A DNA stretch of 27,374 nucleotides, from assembly GCA_958452935.1 (NCBI GenBank), contig CAUDVX010000021.1:1-27374 (forward strand), written 5' to 3'. The position numbers were made by a program, and so were the translations under genes. Shown piece by piece: positions 12,899-19,544 of this stretch. Numbering within the stretch: position 1 is the stretch's first letter; each line of letters begins with the position of its first letter. The notes beneath the pieces were generated by a model. That model was not told the origin of the DNA and searched no databases. It saw nothing but the letters and a program-made list of their open reading frames with translations. The DNA comes from an uncultured Collinsella sp. Its GTDB lineage: Bacteria > Actinomycetota > Coriobacteriia > Coriobacteriales > Coriobacteriaceae.

Positions 12899-13552
12899 TC
12901 ATCCTACTTTTCGCTTGCCTAAGGCAAGACGGAAGAAGTCATTCGTCGCTGCTTTTTTGTACACCTTCTTGACGCCATTGACGGTCTCATAAACAACAAA
13001 CGGCTGGACCTTGTGTTCAACGTTCGCCGTTACTTTCCAAAAGCCAGCGCCGCCGATATCAATGGAAAACCCAGTCGCCATCGCCTCGCGCTTTGCCAGC
13101 GGTATCGATACGCCTATGCTTCCGACACCATTCGGGAGCGGCACCGATACACTCACCGAACCGCCGCCATACCGCTGGACGTTTACAGAACCGCTCCCGT
13201 CGATGTGAATGCCCCCCGGGGGCTGCCCAGCAACGTCGTGCCATCCGCTGGCTTTCGTTTGCACGCTCCCGTATACGGTGCTGTAGCTTGGGCGACCGCG
13301 TGTTGCATAGAGCTCAACATCATCAGATGACATCGCCTCTTCTATGATAAGGGCCGCCTCTTGCTCTGCACGTTGACGCACAATCGCCTCGACATCAGAT
13401 TCACTCAGATCCGGGAACGCTAGGAATTCTACGGTTTCAGAATTGTAACCATCAGCAAATGCACCATTTGGGGTAATTAGTGACAGTCCGCCCAATGCGG
13501 CTGCCGTCAGGATTGACCTGCGAGTAATAAACAGGTTTTTCGTTGTACTCAT
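12899..13552 (-). CDS. Tat-exported beta-rich protein, 217 aa
   Basis: The ATG at 13550-13552 has GGAGG 5 bases upstream. A longer frame upstream lacks this. The N-terminus carries a twin-arginine-type signal: RRSILTAAALGGLSLITPNG (10-29) ending near AFA. A helical acidic segment follows (about 35-75, with SESDVEAIVRQRAEQEAALI). The second half is a glycine/serine/valine-rich beta region (YSTVYGSVQTKASGWHDVAG; SVSVSVPLPNGVGSIGVSIP) ending in basic KKVYKKAAT and LGKRKVG. No family is recognised. A secreted bacteriocin-like or surface protein is possible because of the coupled membrane protein gene downstream. The protein probably folds before export if the Tat assignment is right. Confidence 0.7.
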   Translation of the reverse strand: MSTTKNLFITRRSILTAAALGGLSLITPNGAFADGYNSETVEFLAFPDLSESDVEAIVRQRAEQEAALIIEEAMSSDDVELYATRGRPSYSTVYGSVQTKASGWHDVAGQPPGGIHIDGSGSVNVQRYGGGSVSVSVPLPNGVGSIGVSIPLAKREAMATGFSIDIGGAGFWKVTANVEHKVQPFVVYETVNGVKKVYKKAATNDFFRLALGKRKVG

Positions 13553-13660
13553 CTTCGCCTCCAAACATCTCACCGGGGTCCTTCTGGCCAATTTTGCCCC
13601 GGCTCGGTTACTTCGGTTACTTGAGCGCTCCGATATATGCTTGTTACCCATGTACGTAAT

Positions 13661-13687
13661 ATTAATTTCGGACATATCGAAATTAAT
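13661..13687. promoter_or_regulatory. Inverted repeat upstream of the exported-protein operon
   Basis: ATTAATTTCG (13661-13670) and CGAAATTAAT (13678-13687) are perfect 10-bp arms around GACATAT. The element lies about 110 bases upstream of the Tat-exported protein start and is AT-rich, as expected of an operator at a promoter. Confidence 0.45.
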
Positions 13688-14046
13688 CAATGGTTGCGGG
13701 AGTTTCCGACCTCAGTGAAATGCCGCCCTATACCCACAGAATCAGTCCGGCTTGACATGTGCCAATGGCCGCTAATGGCACTTGGTCAGCAACGGTCTTA
13801 GCCCATCGGCCCCAACAGTGTCTCCTTCTGTCGCGCCGTGGGCCAGACGCACAGCGGTGGCGCCGTGTCGAGGCAGCTGGACGACCGTGTCGTCGGTCGC
13901 GGCGATTACACTCGCGGCGACACGCCTCGCTAGTTTGTCTCGCCCTATTGGCCCTAGCGCGTCGCAGTTCAATCAGCTGTTACAATTACCAACCCACAAA
14001 AAAGCCCATCTAGCAGGGTCTTTGCTGTTACAAAATCCTGAAAGAA

Positions 14047-14109
14047 AGGGTCGAACCGAAGTGTCTGGCCGGACGCCAATTGTCCGGGAACTGCTTCTGG
14101 TTCGACCCT
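14047..14109 (+). other. Nested hairpin, candidate structured RNA element
   Basis: AGGGTCGAACC (14047-14057) pairs with GGTTCGACCCT (14099-14109). GAAG (14058-14061) can pair on with CTTC (14094-14097) across a one-base bulge. Inside, CCGGAC (14069-14074) pairs with GTCCGG (14082-14087). The 63-base element is compact and precedes the plus-strand exported-protein gene by about 180 bases. It could be a leader attenuator or small RNA. It matches no riboswitch class that I know. Confidence 0.45.
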
Positions 14110-14288
14110 CCTTTACTTTCGCCCACTCGGTGGACTTCGGGTTTAATGCTTAGGGGCGGGGATTTACCAAAGTGAAAAATTAATGAAAAGAAACCCAGTG
14201 CAACAAATGCCATGGTGAGGGCTCGAATTGGCCATATAGATCTAAAATAGTCACGATATACAAATGTCGAGAGACGTTGGGGATAGAG

Positions 14289-14798
14289 ATGAAAAGAACT
14301 AAGGGTTTTCTTTTGTTGGTAATGATGCTGCTCGGACTGTTCTGCCTGAGTGGCCCTTCTTGGGCCGAGGCTGCCTGTCCTGAAGGTGAGCCTCAGCAGT
14401 CTTATACGGGCAGCCTGCTGATAACTGCTAAGGAGGGCGATGCCGACTCTCAGTCTGGGGTAAATCCCCTTGCCACTTTTGAGGGGGACGGCGGAACGGT
14501 CAAGCTTGACCATATTGGTAGCGGGATTTTGAGGTGGCAAGTTCTTCCGGACAAAATTGCGAACGATCCCTTCTCTTTTGCTGGAACGATATATCTATAC
14601 AAGGTTGTGAGCGGAAAACAAAAATACGTCGATTGCTATCCGACGAACGGGTCTGGAATTGCATTCACCGGCATTTCGGGGCAGATTGATACACATGTAC
14701 GAAAGGGAACCTATGTGGTGCGTTGGGTTGGAGCTGCTGCGGGCCCGATATGGCTTGCGGTCTTGCGCCCCGATGTCCAAATAGGTTTCTCTCTCTAG
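14289..14798 (+). CDS. Secreted protein of unknown function, 169 aa
   Basis: The ATG at 14289 is chosen over the TTG at 14277, because GGGGA lies about 5 bases upstream and the signal sequence then starts correctly with MKRTK. A classical signal peptide follows (KRTK, then GFLLLVMMLLGLFCLSG) with likely cleavage after AEA (about 27-29). The mature part is beta-rich with two cysteines and ends in a Trp/Leu-rich segment (YVVRWVGAAAGPIWLAVL). It has no anchor or lipobox, so it is probably released. No family is recognised. It is followed 14 bases later by the 121-aa gene on the same strand, suggesting an operon ending at the 15213 terminator. Confidence 0.7.
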   Translation: MKRTKGFLLLVMMLLGLFCLSGPSWAEAACPEGEPQQSYTGSLLITAKEGDADSQSGVNPLATFEGDGGTVKLDHIGSGILRWQVLPDKIANDPFSFAGTIYLYKVVSGKQKYVDCYPTNGSGIAFTGISGQIDTHVRKGTYVVRWVGAAAGPIWLAVLRPDVQIGFSL

Positions 14799-14812
14799 AC
14801 GGGAAGTTGCTC

Positions 14813-15178
14813 ATGGACGCCATATATGACGGAGATGACTGGGTCGATCATTATACTTGGCGCCTGGTCGGCTCGGATGACAATGGGGATGTGGTGTTTG
14901 ATGGACTATGTCCAAAGCATCTCCATCCTTTTGTCTCGTCGTTAATTGAGAGTTCTGCTCGTGTTGCCCCCTACAGCTCGGCATCGCTTCATGATACGGA
15001 CGTTTTGAAGACCATAAGGGAATCAATTGACGATGGCACGATGAGCGGCCCGCTGTTTTCTCGGCTTGTGGGGCTAGATGAGATTGACTCGAAACGACTG
15101 CTTGCGGGCGAAAAAGTGGAACTCACTTATCGGTCGATGATTTCAATCCTGCGGCTAGCCGATGTTCTTCGCAAATAA
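14813..15178 (+). CDS. Hypothetical cytoplasmic protein, 121 aa
   Basis: The ATG at 14813 is preferred because it follows the previous stop with GGGAAG upstream. A longer frame from 14723 would overlap the secreted-protein gene by 76 bases. The protein is acidic and soluble, with an N-terminal YDGDDWVDHYTWRLVG and a C-terminal helical part (LFSRLVGLDEIDSKRLLAGE, then LTYRSMISILRLADVLRK) that vaguely recalls a helix-turn-helix. No family is recognised. Its operon position behind a secreted protein suggests a dedicated partner such as a regulator or immunity factor. This is inference only. Confidence 0.65.
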   Translation: MDAIYDGDDWVDHYTWRLVGSDDNGDVVFDGLCPKHLHPFVSSLIESSARVAPYSSASLHDTDVLKTIRESIDDGTMSGPLFSRLVGLDEIDSKRLLAGEKVELTYRSMISILRLADVLRK

Positions 15179-15212
15179 ATGAGGCTTATAGGACAAAATG
15201 TGTGTCTACTTT

Positions 15213-15245
15213 AGGGGCATCGGCGCAGGTCGATGCCCCTTTTTC
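15213..15245 (+). terminator. Terminator of the secreted-protein operon
   Basis: AGGGGCATCG (15213-15222) and CGATGCCCCT (15231-15240) are perfect 10-bp arms with an 8-base loop, followed by TTTT. It lies 34 bases after the 121-aa stop codon. Confidence 0.85.
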
Positions 15246-15394
15246 AGCCGTTTAAATTCCGTGCCCGCTTTTAACCGCTCGGACAGAATGTGTGTCCGGT
15301 TGCCTATCGTTCCCGCAGGTGGATAACCTTTTCCGGAACCGTTAAACACCCTTTCGGAAGAGGTGCCCATGAAGGCCTTGATGGCCCGTGCGAG

Positions 15395-15487
15395 CTAATT
15401 CTTAAAAGCATCAACCTTCTCAACTGCGGAGGCTCGGTCTGCCATCTCGCGCTCGAGCCGATGCACGACTTCCATTGAATCGCTCAT
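15395..15487 (-). CDS. Small ORF, 30 aa, possibly a truncated gene start
   Basis: The frame begins at the ATG at 15485-15487 with AAAGGAA 5 bases upstream and encodes a helical charged peptide (MSDSMEVVHRLEREM...VEKVDAFKN) ending in TAG. The ribosome site is good. The frame stays open beyond the stop for about 40 codons, so it could be the remnant of a longer gene cut by a nonsense mutation. No family is recognised. Confidence 0.35.
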   Translation of the reverse strand: MSDSMEVVHRLEREMADRASAVEKVDAFKN

Positions 15488-15665
15488 GCTATTCCTTTCC
15501 CTCGGGTGTTCTGCCTAATATATCGCCCCGTGCGGACACGATTCTCACCTAAGGAATGGCAATAGCGTGTTCATAAACACGCAGATAGACGACTTAACAG
15601 GATTCGATTTACGGGGCGATTGAACCTGTGGTGGTGCGGATGCCCCGACCCGCGGCACGACTTAA

Positions 15666-15703
15666 CCGCCGTTATGTTAGCGACATGTCTAACATAACGG
15701 CGG
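15666..15703. repeat. Perfect 15-bp inverted repeat beyond the antitoxin gene
   Basis: CCGCCGTTATGTTAG (15666-15680) and CTAACATAACGGCGG (15689-15703) flank CGACATGT. It lies 54 bases downstream of the antitoxin stop on that gene's strand. It has no T-run, so it may be a protein-binding or recombination site rather than a terminator. Confidence 0.65.
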
Positions 15704-15756
15704 CGCAGGCCGCTCACTCCCTGCGGCAACGCCGATTCCGGGAAGGCGCGCCGGGG

Positions 15757-16038
15757 CTATGCCGACCTGAGTACCCTCTCGGCCTTCTCGATCGCGGCCG
15801 AGCGCAGAAACTCCGACTTCCGCATCCCGCACGCGGCGGCCGCCCTCTCGATGAGGTCGGCGCCCGTCTTCGGGCACTTGAAAGACAGGTTTGCGTTGGC
15901 CTCCACCTCGGAAAGCCTGGGGCGGCCGACTCGGAGGTTCACCAGGCTCCCCTCCCAGGAGCCGGATTCGTATTCCGCGCACTCGCGCTCGACGTCCTCA
16001 TCCGTGATAACGGATCCGTTTGCAAGCCTATATTCCAT
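15757..16038 (-). CDS. RHH antitoxin of a toxin-antitoxin pair, 93 aa
   Basis: The ATG at 16036-16038 has AAGGAGAGG upstream and overlaps the toxin stop by one base (TGATG). Residues 1-45 (RLANGSVITDEDVERECAEY, then GSWEGSLVNLRVGRP) form the toxin-facing half. Residues 47-90 have the RHH pattern: NANLSFKCPKTGADLIERAA, then GMRKSEFLRSAAIEKAERVL. The VGRP linker before the RHH domain is typical of CopG-like antitoxins. Toxin-first order with the antitoxin second is known from BrnT/BrnA and HigB/HigA systems. It probably binds the toxin and, as a complex, the 16-bp palindrome at 16322-16359. Confidence 0.75.
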   Translation of the reverse strand: MEYRLANGSVITDEDVERECAEYESGSWEGSLVNLRVGRPRLSEVEANANLSFKCPKTGADLIERAAAACGMRKSEFLRSAAIEKAERVLRSA

Positions 16039-16304
16039 CAGTAACCTCTCCTTCTCGCGTTCTCGATCTCCCTCAGCGTCTTCTTGCTCGGCGGCGTCAT
16101 GGCGTGGTAGACGAGCCACGCGCCGTCGGCCAGGAGGACACCGACCATCTCGATGTACCGGCCTTGCGGGTCGTAGCCCGTCCGCATCTCGCGCTCCCCG
16201 GGTATGCGGACGGCTGCGAAGCAGTAGCTCTCCCACGCCGCCTCGACATCACCGTCATCTAGCTCGGGGTGCCGCTCGTGAACTCTCTGGTGTATCCGGA
16301 CCAT
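16038..16304 (-). CDS. Toxin of the pair (BrnT/HigB-like RNase candidate), 88 aa
   Basis: The ATG at 16302-16304 is chosen because GGAGG lies 4 bases upstream. A longer frame would run into the operator palindrome. The N-terminus (VRIHQRVHERHPELDDGDVE) is followed by an AAWESYCFAAVRIP helix. A beta core follows (YDPQGRYIEMVGVLLADGAW, then LVYHAMTPPSKKTLREIENA) that recalls the small RelE/BrnT fold. Conserved-looking His, Arg and Lys residues in HAMTPPSKKT could serve an RNase active site. The coupled RHH antitoxin and upstream palindrome support a type II addiction module. The exact family and target are not known from sequence alone. Confidence 0.7.
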   Translation of the reverse strand: MVRIHQRVHERHPELDDGDVEAAWESYCFAAVRIPGEREMRTGYDPQGRYIEMVGVLLADGAWLVYHAMTPPSKKTLREIENARRRGY

Positions 16305-16321
16305 GAGCCTCCAATCTTTAC

Positions 16322-16359
16322 GATAATATTCTACTACTATTTGGTAGTAGAATATTATC
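16322..16359. promoter_or_regulatory. 16-bp perfect palindrome, toxin-antitoxin operator
   Basis: GATAATATTCTACTAC (16322-16337) and GTAGTAGAATATTATC (16344-16359) flank 6 bases. It lies 17 bases upstream of the toxin ATG. The AT-rich arms contain a TATAAT-like -10 word, as expected of an autoregulated promoter. Confidence 0.75.
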
Positions 16360-16407
16360 CGTCCCAACATATTCCATTAGCCGTTCGTCCCAAAACGTAT
16401 GCCTCTG

Positions 16408-16476
16408 GGCACTCGAAAATCGAACCCTCGATGCCGTGAACGTCGAGTGCCAAAACCCAGTGTCAAAACCTCCACG
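16408..16476. promoter_or_regulatory. Candidate resolution (res) site
   Basis: GGCACTCG (16408-16415) and CGAGTGCC (16444-16451) are inverted, 28 bases apart. TGCCAAAACC (16449-16458) and TGTCAAAACC (16462-16471) are a direct repeat. Upstream is CCCAAAACGT (16389-16398). Such inverted sub-sites directly before a serine resolvase gene are the usual place for its recombination site. Confidence 0.4.
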
Positions 16477-16518
16477 TCAATTCCTATGGGAAAATCAAAT
16501 ACGAGGCAGGAGGCTGAA

Positions 16519-17103
16519 ATGACACGTTACGGATATGCTCGCGTGAGCACGAAAGACCAGAGGTTGGACCGCCAGATCGAGGCTCTGGTGAACGCTGGCG
16601 TGGCCTATGGCCATATCTACAAGGACAAGGTCACGGGTGCCCAGGACGGCGACCGGACGCAGCAGAAGCACCTGTTCAAGAAGATGCGGGCGGGCGACGA
16701 GGTGGTGGTCGAATCCTGGGAGCGCTTGACCAGATCGACCAGGCAGCTGCTCAACTATGACCTTATGTTTCGAAACCTCGGCGTGAAGCTCACGTCCCTG
16801 AAACAGCCCGTGGATCTAGATACCGCATTCGGGCGCTTCGTGCTTGGCACCCATGCTTGCACCGCGGAACTTGAGCGAGATCTGATCAGGCAACGCCAGG
16901 CCGAGGGTATCGCCGTCAAACGGAGCCACGGCGGCAACGTGGGTGGCAGGCCTCGCACTGCCGGCGTCAAAGCCGATGCCGCAGTAAGGCTCTATCTTGG
17001 AGGAGAGACTCCTATTCCCGATATTTGCGCTGCGACTGGCGTCTCCAAATCAACGCTGTACCGCATCCTTCGTGAACGCGGATTGGTGGGCGTCAGGAAA
17101 TAA
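16519..17103 (+). CDS. Serine recombinase (resolvase/invertase), 194 aa
   Basis: The ATG at 16519 has AGGAGG 6 bases upstream. An earlier in-frame start (16399) lacks one. The N-terminal catalytic domain begins YGYARVSTKDQ with the nucleophile Ser10. DRQIEALVNAGV, then KVTGAQDGDR and LTRSTRQL hold the conserved acidic and arginine residues, followed by LERDLIRQRQAEGIAVKR. The C-terminal HTH (residues about 150-190) includes IPDICAATGVSKSTLYRILR. The length and order match Tn3-type resolvases and Hin-type invertases. With no transposase nearby, its likely job is resolving plasmid multimers at a site just upstream of its gene. Confidence 0.92.
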   Translation: MTRYGYARVSTKDQRLDRQIEALVNAGVAYGHIYKDKVTGAQDGDRTQQKHLFKKMRAGDEVVVESWERLTRSTRQLLNYDLMFRNLGVKLTSLKQPVDLDTAFGRFVLGTHACTAELERDLIRQRQAEGIAVKRSHGGNVGGRPRTAGVKADAAVRLYLGGETPIPDICAATGVSKSTLYRILRERGLVGVRK

Positions 17104-17284
17104 GTCCGTCTGTCGTTTCGCGATTTGCCTAATAGGCCCGAGTGCGGCGGCGTTACTATATAAGGGTGCGGTATTTCTCTAACCGAAAACCTGCGTGAAC
17201 GCATGACTTGAGACGCCTTTTAGAACTCACCGATCGCAGGAAAAAGACAACTCAACAGCGGCCGTGCATTGTTCCCAGCCATAT

Positions 17285-17303
17285 GGCATGGCGGAGCCAT
17301 GCC
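17285..17303. repeat. Hairpin in the leader of the RHH/coiled-coil gene
   Basis: GGCATGGC (17285-17292) and GCCATGCC (17296-17303) form a perfect 8-bp stem with a GGA loop, 24 bases before the ATG. It may be an operator or an mRNA structure. Confidence 0.5.
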
Positions 17304-17327
17304 CGTTGTTGATTGGAGTGCCGCATC

Positions 17328-18020
17328 ATGGCCGAAAACCAAGTCCAGTCCGAAAAGAAAATGACCAGTCTGAATGTCTCATCGGAGACCCGTGACGCCA
17401 TAAAGGACATCAGCACGAGCCTTGGCCTCTCGCAGGCCGATACCGTCGCCCGCTTGGTCGACGGCTACCACCCTAACGCCACTCCCGGCGTGAAGGCTGC
17501 GCTCGACGCATCGGCCGTCCTCGATGAGGCGGTCGAGCGGGTCAAGCGCATCATCGTGGGCGCTGCCGAAGCCGCCGCGATGGAGGCTCGTGCTGCCCGC
17601 GAGGACGCCGACGCCGCCAAGAAAAGTGCAACGGAACAGATTCAGAGCATCAAATCTAATTGCGTCGAGCAGGTCGCCGCCATCAAAGAGAAATTCGAGC
17701 TGGATACTGCGAGCTTGGAGATTGAGAACGATGAGCTCCACGCCACCGTCGCCGATTACCTCTCGCAGCTCAAGAAGCTCGATTCCGAGAACAATCAGCT
17801 CTTGGCAGAATCGGCCGCAAAAGACGATCGAATTGAAAGCATGAGGGGCGCGGTCGACGCCGCGGCCAAGGCTCAGGCCGATCTCAACGTCTCCCTCCTC
17901 GCCCAGCGTGACCTGATGGCCGAGGTCGCCGCCCTCAAGGACCGCCTCGCCGCCTCCGAGCAGCGGGCGGCCGTGGCCGAGGCCAAGGTCGAGGTCATGG
18001 CCCAGGCGAGGGGCGAGTAG
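17328..18020 (+). CDS. KfrA-like RHH plus coiled-coil DNA-binding protein, 230 aa
   Basis: GGAG lies 8-9 bases before the ATG at 17328. Residues 12-47 form a ribbon-helix-helix: MTSLNVSSETRDAIKDIST, then SLGLSQADTVARLVDGY. From about 60 to 228 the protein is one long alpha-helical coiled coil rich in Ala, Glu and Lys (VERVKRIIVGAAEAAAMEAR; EQIQSIKSNCVEQVAAIKEK). The design recalls KfrA, a plasmid protein with a DNA-binding head and a long coiled-coil tail that helps maintenance and nucleoid-like organisation, although KfrA uses an HTH head. The 69-aa membrane protein gene follows two bases after the stop, so the complex might be tied to the membrane. Family membership is inferred from architecture. 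Confidence 0.7.
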   Translation: MAENQVQSEKKMTSLNVSSETRDAIKDISTSLGLSQADTVARLVDGYHPNATPGVKAALDASAVLDEAVERVKRIIVGAAEAAAMEARAAREDADAAKKSATEQIQSIKSNCVEQVAAIKEKFELDTASLEIENDELHATVADYLSQLKKLDSENNQLLAESAAKDDRIESMRGAVDAAAKAQADLNVSLLAQRDLMAEVAALKDRLAASEQRAAVAEAKVEVMAQARGE

Positions 18021-18022
18021 AT

Positions 18023-18232
18023 ATGTCCGACAAGCTAAGGCCGTCTCGCCGTGAGTTGATAACGGCAGGGCTAGTCGTCTTTTTGGTCACGGCACTTGTC
18101 TGGACTGTCATTGATGGTGCCGGCGCAAATGCGCTCACCATCAGCGGTGTCATCACCCGTCAAAATGCCGTCTGGGCTTCGCTTGCAGCAGTTTCAGTGG
18201 TCATGCTCATTGGGGCTTGGCTGTTTGGCTGA
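18023..18232 (+). CDS. Two-helix membrane protein, 69 aa
   Basis: The ATG lies two bases after the coiled-coil gene's stop (TAGATATG), and AGGGGCGAG in that gene's end serves as ribosome site. The sequence has a basic start (MSDKLRPSRREL), a first membrane helix (ITAGLVVFLVTALVWTVI, 13-30), a short loop (GAGANALTISGVITRQN) and a second helix (AVWASLAAVSVVMLIGAWLF, 49-68). The function is unknown. Tight coupling to the DNA-binding coiled-coil protein suggests a common process. Confidence 0.7.
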   Translation: MSDKLRPSRRELITAGLVVFLVTALVWTVIDGAGANALTISGVITRQNAVWASLAAVSVVMLIGAWLFG

Positions 18233-18266
18233 TGGCATTCAAAAACAATTAAGTTTGGAGTAGTCG

Positions 18267-18776
18267 ATGGAACATCTCTCCGTTAAAAAGGCAATCAACC
18301 TAGCTCGGAACTTTGGGGCTGCTGGTGTTCTGGCAGCCGCCCTAGTTATGACCTCTGGGTGCAGCCAGGCAGACGATCGTCAGACGGCAGTTCAGGTCGC
18401 TGATTCTGATAACGCGCAGGAAGACGGGGTTTACGGCAAGATGGAGTATTCAGTCACCGGCGTCGAGGTGCATGATTCCTCGGCTGGCGATGGCGGGAAG
18501 GTTGCCGTTGTTCGCTGGCACGCCATTAACAACCGATCGGCAGATTCATGCGCTGTTGGTAGCTACATCACGGCTTATCAAAATAAGCAGATGCTATCTC
18601 GCGGGTTTGCCGCCGATTTGCAGGAAGACCGCTTCTCTTCGCAAGGGCTTGCGCCGGGAGGCGAATGCGACGGTGTGTCGATTTTTGACCTCAACGACAT
18701 GTCTCCCATCGAAGTGAAAGTCGACGGGATGGGCGCCGGGTCAAACTCCCTCGACCAGACCTTTGAATTGGAGTAG
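18267..18776 (+). CDS. Lipoprotein with DUF5067-like domain, 169 aa
   Basis: GGAG lies 7 bases before the ATG. A lipoprotein signal runs to about 31 (basic start, GAAGVLAAALVMTS) with the lipobox TSGC, so Cys32 would be lipid-modified. After a linker (33-55) the domain begins EYSVTGVEVHDSS, continues KVAVVRWHAINNRSADSCAV and includes YQNKQML and GLAPGGECDGVS. This is the fold of DUF5067/Ig-like lipoproteins of Gram-positive bacteria. Such proteins are exposed on the outer face of the membrane. The function is not known. It lies 34 bases after the membrane protein gene on the same strand. Confidence 0.75.
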   Translation: MEHLSVKKAINLARNFGAAGVLAAALVMTSGCSQADDRQTAVQVADSDNAQEDGVYGKMEYSVTGVEVHDSSAGDGGKVAVVRWHAINNRSADSCAVGSYITAYQNKQMLSRGFAADLQEDRFSSQGLAPGGECDGVSIFDLNDMSPIEVKVDGMGAGSNSLDQTFELE

Positions 18777-18794
18777 GCCGCAAAGCGTCTAATT

Positions 18795-18833
18795 TCTAGA
18801 AACCCTCTAGAGCATTTCTAGAGGGTTTCTAGA
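18795..18833. terminator. Bidirectional terminator between convergent genes
   Basis: TCTAGAAACCCTCTAGA (18795-18811) and TCTAGAGGGTTTCTAGA (18817-18833) are perfect 17-bp arms with a 5-base loop. It separates the lipoprotein gene from the phosphoesterase operon. The last codons of the third phosphoesterase, and its stop, lie in it. Confidence 0.75.
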
Positions 18834-19544
18834 GCCGGGCGCAGCATTTTCGATCGGCACGATGTCTCGGTAGATAAGGCGGTGCCTGTCGTCGCGCCAT
18901 TCGTCGCCGTGGTAGTGGCCGAAGAACCAGGCGCGGTAGCCGAGCTGCCCGTCGAGCTCGGCAAGGAATCGTTGCAGCTGGTCGTCCAGATACTCGCGTT
19001 CGCGCTCCCGGCACAGCTTCTCTGCCAGGTCGGCAGGAGCCTCGTGAGTCACCACGTAGTCGACCTTCCAGCCCACGCGGTCGAGCGAGGTGCGGCATTG
19101 CCACATCTCTTCCTCGCTCGGCATCTCCTCGGGCCACCAGCTCCTCCCCTCCTTGCGATACTGCCTGTCGTTGCTCGTGGCGCCGCCCATGGCAAGGACT
19201 GTGAGCCCGTCGACATCGAACACCTCTCCGCGCATCAGGTGCAGCACGTGCGGTCGCGCCTCATGGACGAGCCCGCCGTTCCACTCCCGCACCGGCAGCT
19301 CAGCCAGGGCGTGGTGGTTCTCATGGTTGCCGTCCACGAAACACGTGGTCCACGGCTTCGACTCGAACCAGTCAAGCCAGTATTTCTCGGCGTTGGATCC
19401 ATCCCAGACAAAGCCGAAGTCGCCGGCCACGATTACCACGTCATCGCGCGTCAGGGTCCGGCCCAGCGGCCAAGACCTGAAGGCGAACCTGCTGGCCCCG
19501 TACTCGGCCCTGCCGTGCACATCGCCCGTCACATAGATAGCCAT
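18807..19544 (-). CDS. Calcineurin-like metallophosphoesterase C, 245 aa
   Basis: The ATG at 19542-19544 overlaps the previous gene's stop (TGATG), so it is translationally coupled. The metal-binding motifs appear in order: GDVHG (7-11), GDFGFVWD (41-48), GNHE (72-75), VVTHEAP (about 168) and GHYHGDEW (about 217). The family hydrolyses phosphomono- or diesters with two metal ions, and substrates range from nucleotides to proteins. It is a close relative of phosphoesterase B beside it (shared FVDGNHE, RGEVF, GGATS and WWP). The C-terminus runs into the terminator hairpin, which encodes the last eight residues (RNPLEML end). The substrate cannot be told from sequence. Confidence 0.85.
   Translation of the reverse strand: MAIYVTGDVHGRAEYGASRFAFRSWPLGRTLTRDDVVIVAGDFGFVWDGSNAEKYWLDWFESKPWTTCFVDGNHENHHALAELPVREWNGGLVHEARPHVLHLMRGEVFDVDGLTVLAMGGATSNDRQYRKEGRSWWPEEMPSEEEMWQCRTSLDRVGWKVDYVVTHEAPADLAEKLCREREREYLDDQLQRFLAELDGQLGYRAWFFGHYHGDEWRDDRHRLIYRDIVPIENAAPGSRNPLEML

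Larger units (their letters stand above)
13553..14288. other. Intergenic region between two divergent exported-protein genes
   Basis: These 736 bases hold a 10-bp inverted repeat at 13661-13687, a complex hairpin at 14047-14109 and a weak AAAAAAGCCC/GGGTCTTT stem near 13996-14025. Frames at 13772-13972 (minus) and 13782-14153 (plus) overlap each other, lack ribosome sites and have unconvincing composition. I do not call them. A 12-base word, TTCAATCAGCTG, at 13968-13979 also occurs at 646-657. Confidence 0.45.

Noticed and set aside
13772..14153. Overlapping frames on both strands between the exported-protein genes
   Set aside because: No ribosome sites, poor composition, and the plus frame runs through a structured hairpin.
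15628..16306. Plus-strand frames opposite the toxin-antitoxin genes
   Set aside because: Arg/Leu-rich shadow products. The minus-strand pair has ribosome sites, a TGATG overlap and an RHH domain.
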